Shown: positions 35,917 through 45,000, numbered from the stretch's first letter. The stretch: 64,000 nucleotides of DNA from an uncultured Mobiluncus sp. (GCF_943914685.1 NZ_CALUCZ010000004.1:62001-126000), one strand, 5' to 3'. The notes: generated by a model not told the origin, from the letters alone. Made by a program: numbers and translations.

Positions 35917-37374
35917 CTACGCGACCAAGCCCTCAGCCGGCGCGGGGCTGGCGTCGCCGGGCTGGGCAATCGCGTTCGGGTCACTCGCCGGGGCATTGGT
36001 CCCGTCTTGCGGACCCTCCGGGGCGGTGCCCTGACCAGCCTGTTTCATTGCCTCCAACCCTTTGAGCGCGAAAGGCCGGCCCTGTGTGCGCGGCACCCAG
36101 TAGGAAAACTTGGAGTACACGATGAATCGCTGGGTGTTGCCATATTCGGGGTGGCAAGTCGTCAGGGTCATGAGCCGTTCATGCGGGACGGTGTCTTTCG
36201 CTTCGTGAGGTACCGGGTAAATCACGTCTCCTTGTGACGGCAGGACTATCTCGGTTGACGTGACCTGGTAAACCAGCCAGGCTTGGGAGGTTTCGACCAC
36301 CAGCGGGTCGCCGGTCTGTAGCTCGTGGACGCGGCGGAATGAGTTTCCGTACGAGCGCCGGTGTGCGGCCAAGGCGAAGTTGCCGAGCTCTCCCGGCCCT
36401 TGGGTGTCCGTGTAGTGTCCGGCATAGCCCGTGTCCAGCACGGCTTCGTTCGTGCCCTGCATGATGGGGATAACCATCGAGTCCCAACGCGGCACGTGCA
36501 GGGTGGCGAAAGTTTGGCCTACCGCGGGAATGGTGACGCCAGGAGGCGGGTCGGTGCGCTGTACTTCGGTCGTGGCGGTCGCATCGTTCGCGGTGGAGCT
36601 TTGGAAAGACTGCACCGCGGCCGCCGTCGCGCCTTGCACCTGCCAGGTCGTCACATAGAGCTGCCACACGACAAACAGGCCCAAGACGACCCCGACCGTC
36701 AGCATAGTTTGCCCAATCCCGCTCATGACCAGGACCGATACGGGGGTGCGCCGGCGTTTTGCCGGGGCGGCGGTTTCGTCTGGCTCGGTGGGCTCGGTGG
36801 GCTCGGTTGTCGCGGCGGCTTGTTCTGGGGGGCGGGTTGAGGTTTGTGGTTTTGCCGGGGGTTCACCAGGAGTTCCCGCGGAGTTTGCGGGTCGTGTCGC
36901 GGCCGCCGGGGGGCGCGAGGGGGCGGGGGCAAAAGCGGGGATTGGCGGGTTTGCCGTGCCGGGAACCTGGTGATTTGCTAGGCCCGGCACCGGGGGGTTC
37001 GCTAAGCCTGGAACCGGCGGGTTTGCCGCGGTGCGCGCCGGTGCGCCGGGTGGAACCGGACGGTTAGGCTGGGGCGACGCGGGACTAGCCGCGCCCGAAG
37101 TATCGGCCGGAGATTGGAAACCTGCAGGTGAAACCGCCCTTGTGACCCCTTGTGGAGCCACCTGGGGCGGGCGGACAGACGGCTGCACCCCATAAGGAGG
37201 GACCCCGGCAGGCTGCGTCATGGGAGGCTGAACTGCGGGGGGCTGGGCCGCGGGAGGCTGGCCCGGAGCGGGCGACAGCGACTCAGGCGACAGCGGTACA
37301 CCAGACGATTCTTGAGACTCGCGGCGCTGACGGCGCGAGGGAAACCGCTGTGGTACGGGACGCTCTTCACTCAT
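35917..37374 (-). CDS. srtE: Class E sortase
   Basis: Transpeptidase that cleaves sorting signals and attaches proteins to peptidoglycan. The 485-residue protein has a very long Pro/Ala-rich cytoplasmic N-terminus (about 1-205) with NPPVPGLA-type repeats, one membrane helix at about 212-240 and an outer catalytic domain. The active-site triad is His338 (ALAAHRR), Cys407 (LTTCHPE) and Arg416 (NTQRF). Class E enzymes favour LAxTG signals, and the giant adhesin in this window ends in LARTG. The frame opens at 37410, but ATG 37374 with AAGGGG upstream is preferred. Confidence 0.92.
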   Translation of the reverse strand: MSEERPVPQRFPSRRQRRESQESSGVPLSPESLSPAPGQPPAAQPPAVQPPMTQPAGVPPYGVQPSVRPPQVAPQGVTRAVSPAGFQSPADTSGAASPASPQPNRPVPPGAPARTAANPPVPGLANPPVPGLANHQVPGTANPPIPAFAPAPSRPPAAATRPANSAGTPGEPPAKPQTSTRPPEQAAATTEPTEPTEPDETAAPAKRRRTPVSVLVMSGIGQTMLTVGVVLGLFVVWQLYVTTWQVQGATAAAVQSFQSSTANDATATTEVQRTDPPPGVTIPAVGQTFATLHVPRWDSMVIPIMQGTNEAVLDTGYAGHYTDTQGPGELGNFALAAHRRSYGNSFRRVHELQTGDPLVVETSQAWLVYQVTSTEIVLPSQGDVIYPVPHEAKDTVPHERLMTLTTCHPEYGNTQRFIVYSKFSYWVPRTQGRPFALKGLEAMKQAGQGTAPEGPQDGTNAPASDPNAIAQPGDASPAPAEGLVA

Positions 37375-37487
37375 TCCAACCCCTTGACGCGCGGATAAAC
37401 CAACGTCCAAATTTTACCAATTTCCAAAGGTTTTGGCTTACGGTTATCATTAACCTGTTAAGCAATCTTTTGTCACAAGGAGTTGTT

Positions 37488-37760
37488 GTGCCCGAATCCA
37501 AAAAGCGCAAGCGCGCCTCGAAAGTGGTTAAGTCTGACAGCGAGTTGCGTCCCTCGTGGACTGAGGATATGAAACGCTCCCCCAGCTGGTACGCTCCGGC
37601 GGCCCTGATCGTTATGGGCGTGGGTCTGCTGTGGATTGTGTTGCACTATATCCTGGCGCAAACCGCGGGGATTAATCTGTTGGGGCTGGGCAACTGGAAC
37701 ATCGCGGTGGGGTTCGGCGTCATCATGGTCGGTTTCATCATGCTGATGTGGTGGAAATAG
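37488..37760 (+). CDS. crgA: Cell division protein CrgA
   Basis: Small actinobacterial divisome protein of 90 residues. The basic N-terminus (PESKKRKRASK) precedes two membrane helices at about 36-58 and 66-88. CrgA binds FtsZ, FtsQ and PBPs and helps place PBPs at the septum. The start is GTG 37488, 5 bases after AAGGAG; the longer frame upstream overlaps the divergent sortase gene and is discarded. A possible promoter TTCCAA-17-TATCAT (37422-37450) lies upstream. It faces away from the sortase gene, an arrangement seen in relatives. Confidence 0.93.
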   Translation: MPESKKRKRASKVVKSDSELRPSWTEDMKRSPSWYAPAALIVMGVGLLWIVLHYILAQTAGINLLGLGNWNIAVGFGVIMVGFIMLMWWK

Positions 37761-37780
37761 GGCTTTTTTCTGCTTAATTT

Positions 37781-37920
37781 TTATCGCTCGTCAGCTCGGG
37801 GGAACCCGCGCGAGACCTAGGGGGGTCACGGATCCCCCTCATTTTTCGTTACTTTTGCAACGAAAAGCACACCCCCTAGTCTCGCGCTTGGGTTCCACCC
37901 CTTCGTTTTCCGAGCAATAA
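37781..37920. ncRNA. Long rod-like hairpin, possible structured RNA
   Basis: Almost the whole stretch pairs with itself. An outer stem (37781-37790 with 37911-37920) has 9 of 10 pairs. A middle stem of about 27 pairs with small bulges joins 37798-37826 to 37871-37900 (GGAACCC, GCGCGAGAC and TAGGGGG against their complements). A top stem TTTTCGTT / AACGAAAA (37843-37850 / 37859-37866) closes it. The shape resembles 6S RNA, but it may equally be a 3'-UTR structure of crgA or a palindromic element. No promoter was resolved. Confidence 0.45.
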
Positions 37921-37954
37921 CATTAACAGCGAAAGTAAAGCCGGGGGGAATGCT

Positions 37955-37994
37955 AAAAAACCGACCGGCAACATCAGCTGCCGGCCGGTTTTTT
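37955..37994. terminator. Bidirectional intrinsic terminator
   Basis: AAAAAACCGACCGGCA (37955-37970) and TGCCGGCCGGTTTTTT (37979-37994) form a 16-bp stem with one mismatch. It has T-runs on both strands, between crgA (or the long hairpin) and the convergent gene ending at 38006. A textbook bidirectional terminator. Confidence 0.9.
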
Positions 37995-38005
37995 GAAGTT
38001 TGTTT

Positions 38006-38437
38006 TTACTTGTCGTCGGCGACAACGACCAAGTCATCGTCGTCGATGTCTTCCCAGGATTCCTCAGCCCAGGGATCCTCGACCGGACGGGTTCGGCTGT
38101 ACAAAATAAACCCAGCCACCGCGGCGGCTCCGGTCAACAGAATAGTCGCCAACCAGGGGTGACGAATCGGGCACTTCTTTTTGGGGTTCATAGCTGACTT
38201 GACTCCTTCACTCGCTTTGGAAACTTTTTCGGCAATAGTACCGTCACCGGCAACCGCCCTCGACACTGCCTCGTTTACGGCTTGCGCCCGCGGCAGGAGG
38301 TCTGTTTTCACCTTAGTGCCAAAGTCCCCGACGGCTCCACGAGCCTTTCCAGCAACCTCAGCAGCATTCAGTGCCATGTCTTCCCCGGCTCGCTTCATGC
38401 AGTCCATATCGATGCATTTCGACAAGTTATCCAGCAT
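38006..38437 (-). CDS. Membrane-anchored YtxH/DUF3618-like protein
   Basis: A 143-residue protein. A helical Ala/Lys-rich region (about 20-90) is followed by a transmembrane helix at about 95-113 and an acidic tail (ESWEDIDDDDLVVVADDK). The layout of amphipathic helices with a membrane anchor recalls YtxH-like stress proteins, but the identity is not certain. AGAAGGA precedes ATG 38437. It lies between crgA and the cyclophilin gene, where relatives often carry small envelope proteins. Confidence 0.7.
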   Translation of the reverse strand: MLDNLSKCIDMDCMKRAGEDMALNAAEVAGKARGAVGDFGTKVKTDLLPRAQAVNEAVSRAVAGDGTIAEKVSKASEGVKSAMNPKKKCPIRHPWLATILLTGAAAVAGFILYSRTRPVEDPWAEESWEDIDDDDLVVVADDK

Positions 38438-38626
38438 TGGATCCTTCTTTCACTCACACCGAGCCGAATGGACACGGTTGGTACTATTTTGCCTCTGATT
38501 TGGAATTTTTGCAGGAAATAGGCATGTTCATTTTTCCCGAACGCCCCCAAACGGAGCCTCGCCGCTAGCGTTGAGACTGCCTGAAATAGCTTTGCGCCCG
38601 GGCCGTGCGCATGAAAAGATAGAACT

Positions 38627-39148
38627 ATGCAAGCAACAATTCACACTTCTGCAGGCGACATCAGCCTGGAACTTTATCCGCAATCCGCGCCGGTGACGGT
38701 GAAAAACTTTACCGACCTGGCGACCGGTGCGCGTCAATGGACTCACCCGATTACCGGGGAAACCTCCACGGACCCGCTCTACAACGGCACGGTGTTTCAC
38801 CGGGTCATCTCCGGTTTCATGATTCAAGGCGGGGATCCCATCGGCACCGGTACCGGCGGCCCGGGCTACGTCTTTGATGACGAAATCGACCCGGCCTTGG
38901 GATTCACCGAACCCTACCTGTTGGCGATGGCCAACGCCGGGACACGCGGCGGCCAGGGCACCAACGGTTCCCAGTTCTTTATCACGGTCGCCCCGACCAC
39001 TTGGCTCAACGGCAAGCACACGATTTTTGGCCGCGTCCTGGACGATGCGTCCCGCGCTGTCGTGGACAAAATCGCCGCGACTCAAACGGACCGCTCGGAT
39101 CGTCCCCTGGAGGACGTCATGATTGAGTCCATCGACATCACGGAGTAA
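38627..39148 (+). CDS. ppiA: Cyclophilin-type peptidyl-prolyl cis-trans isomerase
   Basis: Single-domain cyclophilin of 173 residues without signal peptide, so cytoplasmic. It catalyses proline isomerisation during folding. Core motifs are FHRVISGFMIQGGDP (active-site Arg and Phe), MANAGTRGGQGTNGSQFFIT and WLNGKHTIFGRV. A cyclophilin close to crgA is a conserved feature of actinobacteria, as in Mycobacterium. It is followed 48 bases later by a rhomboid protease on the same strand. Confidence 0.95.
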   Translation: MQATIHTSAGDISLELYPQSAPVTVKNFTDLATGARQWTHPITGETSTDPLYNGTVFHRVISGFMIQGGDPIGTGTGGPGYVFDDEIDPALGFTEPYLLAMANAGTRGGQGTNGSQFFITVAPTTWLNGKHTIFGRVLDDASRAVVDKIAATQTDRSDRPLEDVMIESIDITE

Positions 39149-39196
39149 ACCCGTTTGACCCCGACACTCCGGCGGTTTTGAATGTACTGTTAAGTC

Positions 39197-40090
39197 ATGA
39201 AAAACACCGCAACAGCCCCTAAGCCGTACGTGACTTGGGGGCTTTGTATTGCCTTAATCATCGTCTGGGTCGCCGAGCTGTTTATCCCCGGAGTCATTCA
39301 GAATTTCGCTTTCCTGCCGCTCCTGGGCCTGTTTGAGCCGTGGCGTTTCATCACCGCGGCGTTCCTGCACTCGGTGCCGACGCCGTTCCACCTAGCGTTC
39401 AACACCTGGGCTTTGCTGGTGGTCGGCAGGGCGCTGGAACCGGTCGTGGGTCACGTGAAACTGGCCCTCGCGTTTGTCATCAGCGCTTTCGGGGCGCTCA
39501 TGGCGCAATGCCTGACCGTTTTTGTCGACCCGAACGCCTGGATTACCCCCACGGTGGGCGCGTCCGGGGCGGTCTTTGGGTTCTTTGGTATGGTCCTGGC
39601 GATTCAAAAGGTGCTGCGCCTGCCCTGGACGGAAATGGCGACCTTAATCGGGCTGAACTTTGTCATTGGGTTCATGGTTCCTAACGTCGCCTGGGTGGCC
39701 CATCTGGGGGGCTTGGTGGTGGGTCTGGTGCTGGGAGCCTACACCGGCTGGGTGCTGCGTCACGCGACCTACGTAGCGGTTCCGGGCGAGGGCTCGGACG
39801 ACACTCGCTTTGCGGCCAACGCGCCCGAGCCACTGCAGAATCCAGACACCGCTCTCAGTTCACCGGACGCCCAGGAGACTTCCGACGCAACGGCGCCAGA
39901 CGGATCGAAGGTTACTGACGGGTCAGATTCCCCGTCCGCTCCGGCCGCTCCCGTGGTACGCCGAGTCACCAACACGACCACACGGCTTCGTGACCTCGCG
40001 GTTTACGGCGGAGTTTTCGCCGTCCTGTTAGTGAGCAACTGGGCTTTCTACCATTTCAACTACGAGGCTATCTACAGTTTCTTAAAATAA
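39197..40090 (+). CDS. Rhomboid-family intramembrane serine protease
   Basis: A 297-residue membrane protein with a six-helix rhomboid core in the first ~190 residues. The catalytic dyad is expected at Ser123 in GASGAVFG and His169 in VAHLGG. The conserved His/Asn-bearing helix is FHLAFNTWAL. An unusual Ser/Asp/Pro-rich insertion (about 200-262) leads to an additional C-terminal transmembrane helix. It cleaves single-pass membrane proteins, with unknown substrate. The cyclophilin-rhomboid pair recurs in related genomes. Confidence 0.92.
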   Translation: MKNTATAPKPYVTWGLCIALIIVWVAELFIPGVIQNFAFLPLLGLFEPWRFITAAFLHSVPTPFHLAFNTWALLVVGRALEPVVGHVKLALAFVISAFGALMAQCLTVFVDPNAWITPTVGASGAVFGFFGMVLAIQKVLRLPWTEMATLIGLNFVIGFMVPNVAWVAHLGGLVVGLVLGAYTGWVLRHATYVAVPGEGSDDTRFAANAPEPLQNPDTALSSPDAQETSDATAPDGSKVTDGSDSPSAPAAPVVRRVTNTTTRLRDLAVYGGVFAVLLVSNWAFYHFNYEAIYSFLK

Positions 40091-40190
40091 TCCCCGAAAA
40101 CAGATTTATAAGGGGAAAATAGCGCCGTAGCTGCCATTATTGGCAGCTACGGCGCTATTTTCCCCCTTTAGCCACAACTCCGGCAGGTAT
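40091..40190. repeat. Left copy of the AbiE-flanking direct repeat, split by a hairpin
   Basis: TCCCCGAAAACAG (40091-40103) and TAGCCACAACTCC-G-GCAGGTAT (40169-40190) reappear almost contiguously at 41912-41950 as TCCCTCGAAAACAG, TTG, TAGCCACAACTCC-A-GCAGGTAT. In this copy a palindrome of about 65 bp sits between the two halves. Together the copies bracket the AbiE module, as expected for site duplication or recombination around an inserted island. Confidence 0.55.
40112..40165. terminator. Perfect 25-bp stem hairpin (bidirectional terminator)
   Basis: A 25-base arm (40112-40136) beginning GGGGAAAATAGCGCCG is exactly complementary to 40141-40165, with loop TTAT. CTTT follows on one side and the A-rich arm gives U-rich RNA on the other strand. 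It lies after the rhomboid gene and before the AbiE module. The perfect long stem inside a repeated sequence is unusual for an ordinary terminator. Confidence 0.8.
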
Positions 40191-40373
40191 AGGCGGATAC
40201 ATCGAGGCATAAAACATTACATCAGCGGACAAAAACCCTGTTCGCGGGCCATCTACAAACCTGGGTCTTAGCAAGCTGTCATTCCGAGGCAAGCGCAGGC
40301 TATCGCCGTTCATCATCAACAGCGCCGATTCAACCTGACTCGTACAATTTTTGTTGATTTTTGGCATATTTTC

Positions 40374-41228
40374 CTAACGCAGCTCATCTAGCCCTGCGAG
40401 TCTCGCGAGCTTGAGAGCCGAATCGATAGCATTTTCGAACTCGAGTCCTGCCGCATAGGGAGACCCTGAGACGTATGAGTTCCAGATTCCCCGCATGATG
40501 TCGGACTCCCTGACTTCCTTTAGGATTGCCGAGTAACCGGCCATTCTGTTGATCGTGCCGCGCTTGGTTGCGGTGGCGACGACTGCCTGGTGGAGGGATT
40601 TCCGATCGTTCTCTTCCGACCTGAGACGAAACAGCGTGTGGATGTCATAGAAATCGCGACCGCGCGTATTCGCGATTCCGCGGGACACCACTGTCTCCAG
40701 TTTTTCTGCAAGCACTGTTTCGAGTGGGTAGGAGAGCACCCGCACGGCCCCCTCCTCGAACATGAGCGGGTAGCGGTACTCGACGTGCCCCGGGATTATC
40801 TCGTCACCTGTGGTTATGTCTAGCTTGATTGGCACGTCTATCTTGCCGTGTCTGACCCGAAGATGGACACGCCAGTTGGCGTACTCGTCGTCCTCACGTA
40901 TTGGCTCGATTCGTTCAAAGGAGAACTCCATACCATCGCCAACGTCGATAGCACAGATGGCGCAGACGGCTTCACTCACTGTCCCCTCGTCCATGTCCAT
41001 GCCAATCACCGTGGTGTCCATGTCCATAGTCGTTCTCTGGGAAATGCCCGTCATTGACGAGATGAGCAGGCCTCCCTTTAAGACGAATATCTGTGCATAG
41101 TCACTCTGTTCGAGCCGCATCAGCAGGCGCTCGAACAGGTACATCTGCAAAAGCTCCTGGGGCTTCAGGTTGGTTTTCTTAGCCATCTCCTTGATTTTGC
41201 CCTTGAGGCTTGCATCGCTTCTCATCAT
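40374..41228 (-). CDS. abiEii: AbiEii/AbiGii-family nucleotidyltransferase toxin
   Basis: Toxin of an AbiE system, 284 residues. The nucleotidyltransferase signature KGGLLIS (51-57) and QRTTMDMD (64-71, with Asp69 and Asp71 as likely catalytic metal ligands) matches the family, which blocks growth by modifying tRNA and confers abortive phage infection. The ATG overlaps the antitoxin stop by 4 bases. The pair lies alone between the rhomboid gene and the giant adhesin inside flanking direct repeats, which suggests horizontal gain. Confidence 0.93.
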   Translation of the reverse strand: MMRSDASLKGKIKEMAKKTNLKPQELLQMYLFERLLMRLEQSDYAQIFVLKGGLLISSMTGISQRTTMDMDTTVIGMDMDEGTVSEAVCAICAIDVGDGMEFSFERIEPIREDDEYANWRVHLRVRHGKIDVPIKLDITTGDEIIPGHVEYRYPLMFEEGAVRVLSYPLETVLAEKLETVVSRGIANTRGRDFYDIHTLFRLRSEENDRKSLHQAVVATATKRGTINRMAGYSAILKEVRESDIMRGIWNSYVSGSPYAAGLEFENAIDSALKLARLAGLDELR

Positions 41229-41830
41229 CTGAGCACCTCCAGATACATCCGGAACTCATCCTCGACGCCAAGCGCACAGCACATCCGCGCGAGATTCTCA
41301 AGGTCGGCGTCACGTCTCTTGAAATAGCCCGCCACCGCGTCACGTACGAGTTGCGGGTCAGCACCCTCAGAGGACCTCTGCGAGATTAGGTCAGCCACCG
41401 CCCGCTCCGCGCAGTACGCCCGCACCATAGCGCCACCGGGAGACTTCACCTCGGTGATACCCAGCTCGTAAACGTCCGGATTGACCCTGTGAATCCTCAC
41501 ATCAGGGTGTTCGCCGATAAGTCCGCGCGGGTTGTAGCCGTGCGGTACGGTGACATCAAGCGCGTAAGGCATCCTGTCGGAGAGACCCGCGAGGTACAGG
41601 GCACTTCCATGCGAAATGACACACTTCCTCCACCGGTATGAGACGGCAGCAAACTCGTCACCAAAAACCTCGGGCAAGCAGTAGACACCTCTCGTAAGCT
41701 TGTCTATAGCCCCCGACTTCAACGCATGAGAAATCGAACCCGGCAGAAAGCCCGCGTCCTTAATCTGCGCCGCACTGACCACACCCCCGGCTCCCTCGAT
41801 AAACCGGACTATCTCATTGCTTTTTCCCAC
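41225..41830 (-). CDS. abiEi: AbiEi-family antitoxin / transcriptional regulator
   Basis: Antitoxin of 201 residues with an N-terminal winged-helix domain (about 1-55, GGVVSAAQIKDAGFLPGSISHALKSG in part) and a C-terminal AbiEi domain including SHGSALYLAGLSDRMP. In studied systems it neutralises AbiEii without stable contact and represses its own promoter by binding inverted repeats. The start is GTG 41830 with GAGGAG upstream. The promoter directly upstream carries such an inverted repeat. Confidence 0.92.
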   Translation of the reverse strand: MGKSNEIVRFIEGAGGVVSAAQIKDAGFLPGSISHALKSGAIDKLTRGVYCLPEVFGDEFAAVSYRWRKCVISHGSALYLAGLSDRMPYALDVTVPHGYNPRGLIGEHPDVRIHRVNPDVYELGITEVKSPGGAMVRAYCAERAVADLISQRSSEGADPQLVRDAVAGYFKRRDADLENLARMCCALGVEDEFRMYLEVLR

Positions 41831-41851
41831 GGCCGCTCCTCTTGATTATTA

Positions 41852-41887
41852 GACACAGAATATACCTTATTTGTGTCCAAAAATCAA
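41852..41887 (-). promoter_or_regulatory. AbiE promoter with overlapping operator
   Basis: On the minus strand TTGATT (41882-41887) and TATATT (41859-41864) are 17 bases apart. GACACA (41852-41857) and TGTGTC (41872-41877) form an inverted repeat that straddles the -10 box. A repressor dimer bound there would block polymerase, fitting AbiEi autoregulation. Confidence 0.7.
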
Positions 41888-41911
41888 AGATGACAATCTA
41901 GCTGATAATTG

Positions 41912-41950
41912 TCCCTCGAAAACAGTTGTAGCCACAACTCCAGCAGGTAT
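41912..41950. repeat. Right copy of the AbiE-flanking direct repeat
   Basis: Uninterrupted form of the repeat: TCCCTCGAAAACAG, TTG, then TAGCCACAACTCC-A-GCAGGTAT, followed by GGCG as in the left copy. The 22-base core differs from the left copy at one position. It lies between the AbiE promoter and the adhesin terminator. Confidence 0.6.
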
Positions 41951-41976
41951 GGCGCTGATTTAAAGCCGCGCACAAA

Positions 41977-42012
41977 CTGAAACGGCGAGGTCGTGAGACC
42001 TCGCCGTTTCAG
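41977..42012 (-). terminator. Terminator of the giant adhesin gene
   Basis: CTGAAACGGCGAGGT (41977-41991) pairs perfectly with ACCTCGCCGTTTCAG (41998-42012) around a 6-base loop. On the minus strand it lies 26 bases after the adhesin stop and is followed by TTTGTG. Confidence 0.85.
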
Positions 42013-42037
42013 TATTACAGCCTAGGGCTTATGTCGC

Positions 42038-45000
42038 CTACTGAGCGTCAGACTGGCGCTTGCGCCGTGCTGCCAGCAGACCAATCCCTGCACCTGCCGC
42101 AATCATCAGGATGGACAAGCCACCAAAGATTGCTGCTTGTGCACCGGTCCGAGCCAATGTTGGCGGAACCTTCGGGTGCATCGGAGGCAGGGTGGTTGCC
42201 GGGGCAACCGGGATAGTCGGCGGGTTGCTCGGCGGCGGAGTCGTGGTCTTAGACTCTACCGGAGGCGTAGGCGGAGTCGTGGTCTTAGACTCTACCGGAG
42301 GCGTAGGAGGCGTAGTACCAGGCGTGTACGGCGGCGGAGTCGTCGGCTTCACCACGTTCACGGTCTGCGAAGCATCCTCGAGATCTTCGTGAGCCAGAAC
42401 CGGGGTGTAGGTGCCAGCCGCAGCCGTACCAGCCTTCGGCAGGTTACCAACGTAGGCCTTCTCAAAGACCACCAGCTTCTCGCCGTTAGCCAAGCTTGCC
42501 GTATCCTTCGCGGTCAGCGGAATCGACATCTCCCAGCTGCCGGAGCCGTCAGCCTCAGCCTTCAAGCCAGCCACGGTTACCGGCGAACCAACGATGGAGC
42601 CGTCGGACTTCTTGACCAAGGTACCGACCAAGGTGTAGTCAGCACCAGCCTTCAAGCCACTGTAAGTCACCTTATCGTTCACGGTCGCGCCCTCACCAGC
42701 AGTAATCGCCTTGCCGCCGGACAACTCCGCAGTGGTCTGGAGGCTCAGAGCCGGACGACGAGTGATGATCTGTTTCGGATCAGCGTTGTCGCGGTGTTCC
42801 ACAATCGGCTTGTCTCCGGCCTTGGGCTCTCCGCCGTCCTTCGTCATCTCGTAGAGAGATTCGAAGAATACCACGTCAGCATCCGGGTTAGCATCGGCGG
42901 GAACCACCATCGGGTTATCCTTGTCAACGACCCACTCGCTGTTGTCGGTTTCAGCCGTGACCTTCGTCCACTTCACCAGCGGGTTGCCGTCGGCACCCAG
43001 CACCGGCTTGTTGTCGTTCGGGTCAGCCGTGTCATCGACGTAAACCAGTTCGGTCTTGAGCCAGTAGTCGCGTCCTTGCACCAGGTTGGTGTAGGTGACG
43101 GTATCGACCACAGCCGTGTCCTCACTCGGCTTGAGCATCTTGCCATCATCCGCAGTCCGAGCCACGGTCGCCAAGGTCGGCGTAACCAAGCTGAACTCGT
43201 TGAGGGCGGTGACGCTCACAGTGGCAGCCGGGGTGATGGTGAAGGTCTTGGTGGTACCTTCGGCACCATCAGTCCAGCCTTCAGACTTCCACGTAACCTT
43301 CCACTTTGCCTGAGTCGGAATCTGCGCCGTAGCGTCGGTTTCCGTAATGGTTATCTCAGTACCCGTCGGGAAGCCGTCAAACACCGGGCTAACAGCCTTG
43401 CTCGGATCCTTCGGGTCAACTGTCAGGTTGAAGCTACCCTTCAGAGCGGTTCCTTGCTTGGCGGTCTTACCATTCGGCACCTTAGCCTCGTAGGTAAAGC
43501 TCCAAGTCGTTGGAATCTTAGCCACCACGTCCGCGGGCAGATCCGCAGCCGTCTTGACTACCTTGGTGACCTGGAATCCACCGAAGTGGGTGGAAACCTC
43601 GAGCCACTGAGTGCCCTTACCCGGAGCGAGATTCTCTTCATGGTGGAAGGCAATCAAGCCTGCAGCAGTCTTGCCGGTCGGCAACTTAGACAACTGCGCC
43701 TCGAAAGCTTTCCTATCCTGAGGCATCCGATACAGGTCTTCCCACAGAACGACAGTCTTATGTTCCTGAATCAGCTCGGTCGGAACCTTCACATCGATGG
43801 TCCAAGTACCGTTGTGACCACCCACAGCGTAGCCGCCCTCAACAGTGACTTCGCGCACCTCAGAGGGGACGTAGTCAATCTTGTGAGCCTGGCCCGCCTT
43901 GTCGTATTCGACGAAGTAGGTGTGCAGCAGGTACTTGCCGCCCTGCAGGTTCTGGTACTTCACCAGGTCGGTAATCGTGTCGCCATTGCTGGTCTTCTTA
44001 CCGAACTCACCGGTGGTGTGCGTGCCGATGGTGACATCGTTGGTGAACACGTTTTCAGCGGTCACAATCACGTTCGCAACGCGGTCAGTACCGTTCGGCG
44101 AGCCACCGACAATCACTGTACCCTCGCCGTTCTTCAGGGTACCATCGCTGTTCTTCGTGGACTCAACGGTGACGCCGTTGGCCTCGGTGAACTTCACGGT
44201 GTCCTTCAGTCCGGCTTGCTCTTCAGCATTCTGGACATTCTCGGTGATGGTGCACTTGTCACCCACAGGAATACCGTCGATGGTATGCGATTCACCTTCG
44301 TGCAGGGTAATCGTGTCAGTCGAGCCCTTCTGTTCACAAGTAACCGTGAACACGTAATTCGCGTTGGTGCGTTCGACATTCGCGGTGTTCTCGTCCCAAC
44401 CCGTGACAGCCTTTGTCAGGGTCAAGGACCCAAACTCAGGCCGGTTCACGTTGATGGACTGAGAGTCGGCAGTAATGTCGTTGTGCGTAGCCACCGGCTT
44501 GTTGTCACCCTTCGGGGTCACCTTGCCGCCGTCAGCACTTTCATACGTGCCTTCCGCCCACAGTTGCTCGAACACAACCAGCTTGTCGCCATCGGACTTA
44601 ATGTCCGTAGCCTTGACCGTGATGTCCATGGTCGTTTCGTAAACCTTGACATCCTTACCGTACTTGGCGATTTCGTCAGCGTTCGGATCCACAGCCATGC
44701 TCTCGGTGACCTTTACGGTCTTCGCGTTGGTAGCCAAGGCTGTCTTATCACCGTTACTGTAGGCAATCTTGCTGTAAACCTGACCGTCCAGAGCGTAGGT
44801 CTTGCCCTCCTCGACGTTCGCCATGCGGATTACGTCGTGAACCGTGTAGGTTTCGGGAGCCTTCTTGCCTTCCTTATTGACGCCCTTCCAAACCGTCAGG
44901 TTTGACTTGCCGTCATAACTGGCTTCGGTGCCCACGCCAGGATGCTTGACCTTCACAGTCTGATCCGGGTCGTCCAATTCCTTGTGTTCCGCAATGAGCT

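Noticed and set aside
40155..40367. A 70-codon minus-strand frame ending in PAGVVAKGGK between the left repeat and the AbiE toxin gene.
   Set aside because: No ribosome site or recognisable domain, and it runs through the repeat and into the hairpin. It may be a gene remnant, but nothing supports expression.
42237..42310. Tandem repeats in the adhesin considered as a CRISPR-like array.
   Set aside because: The 36-bp units are directly adjacent with no spacers and encode the Pro/Thr stalk; no cas genes are present.
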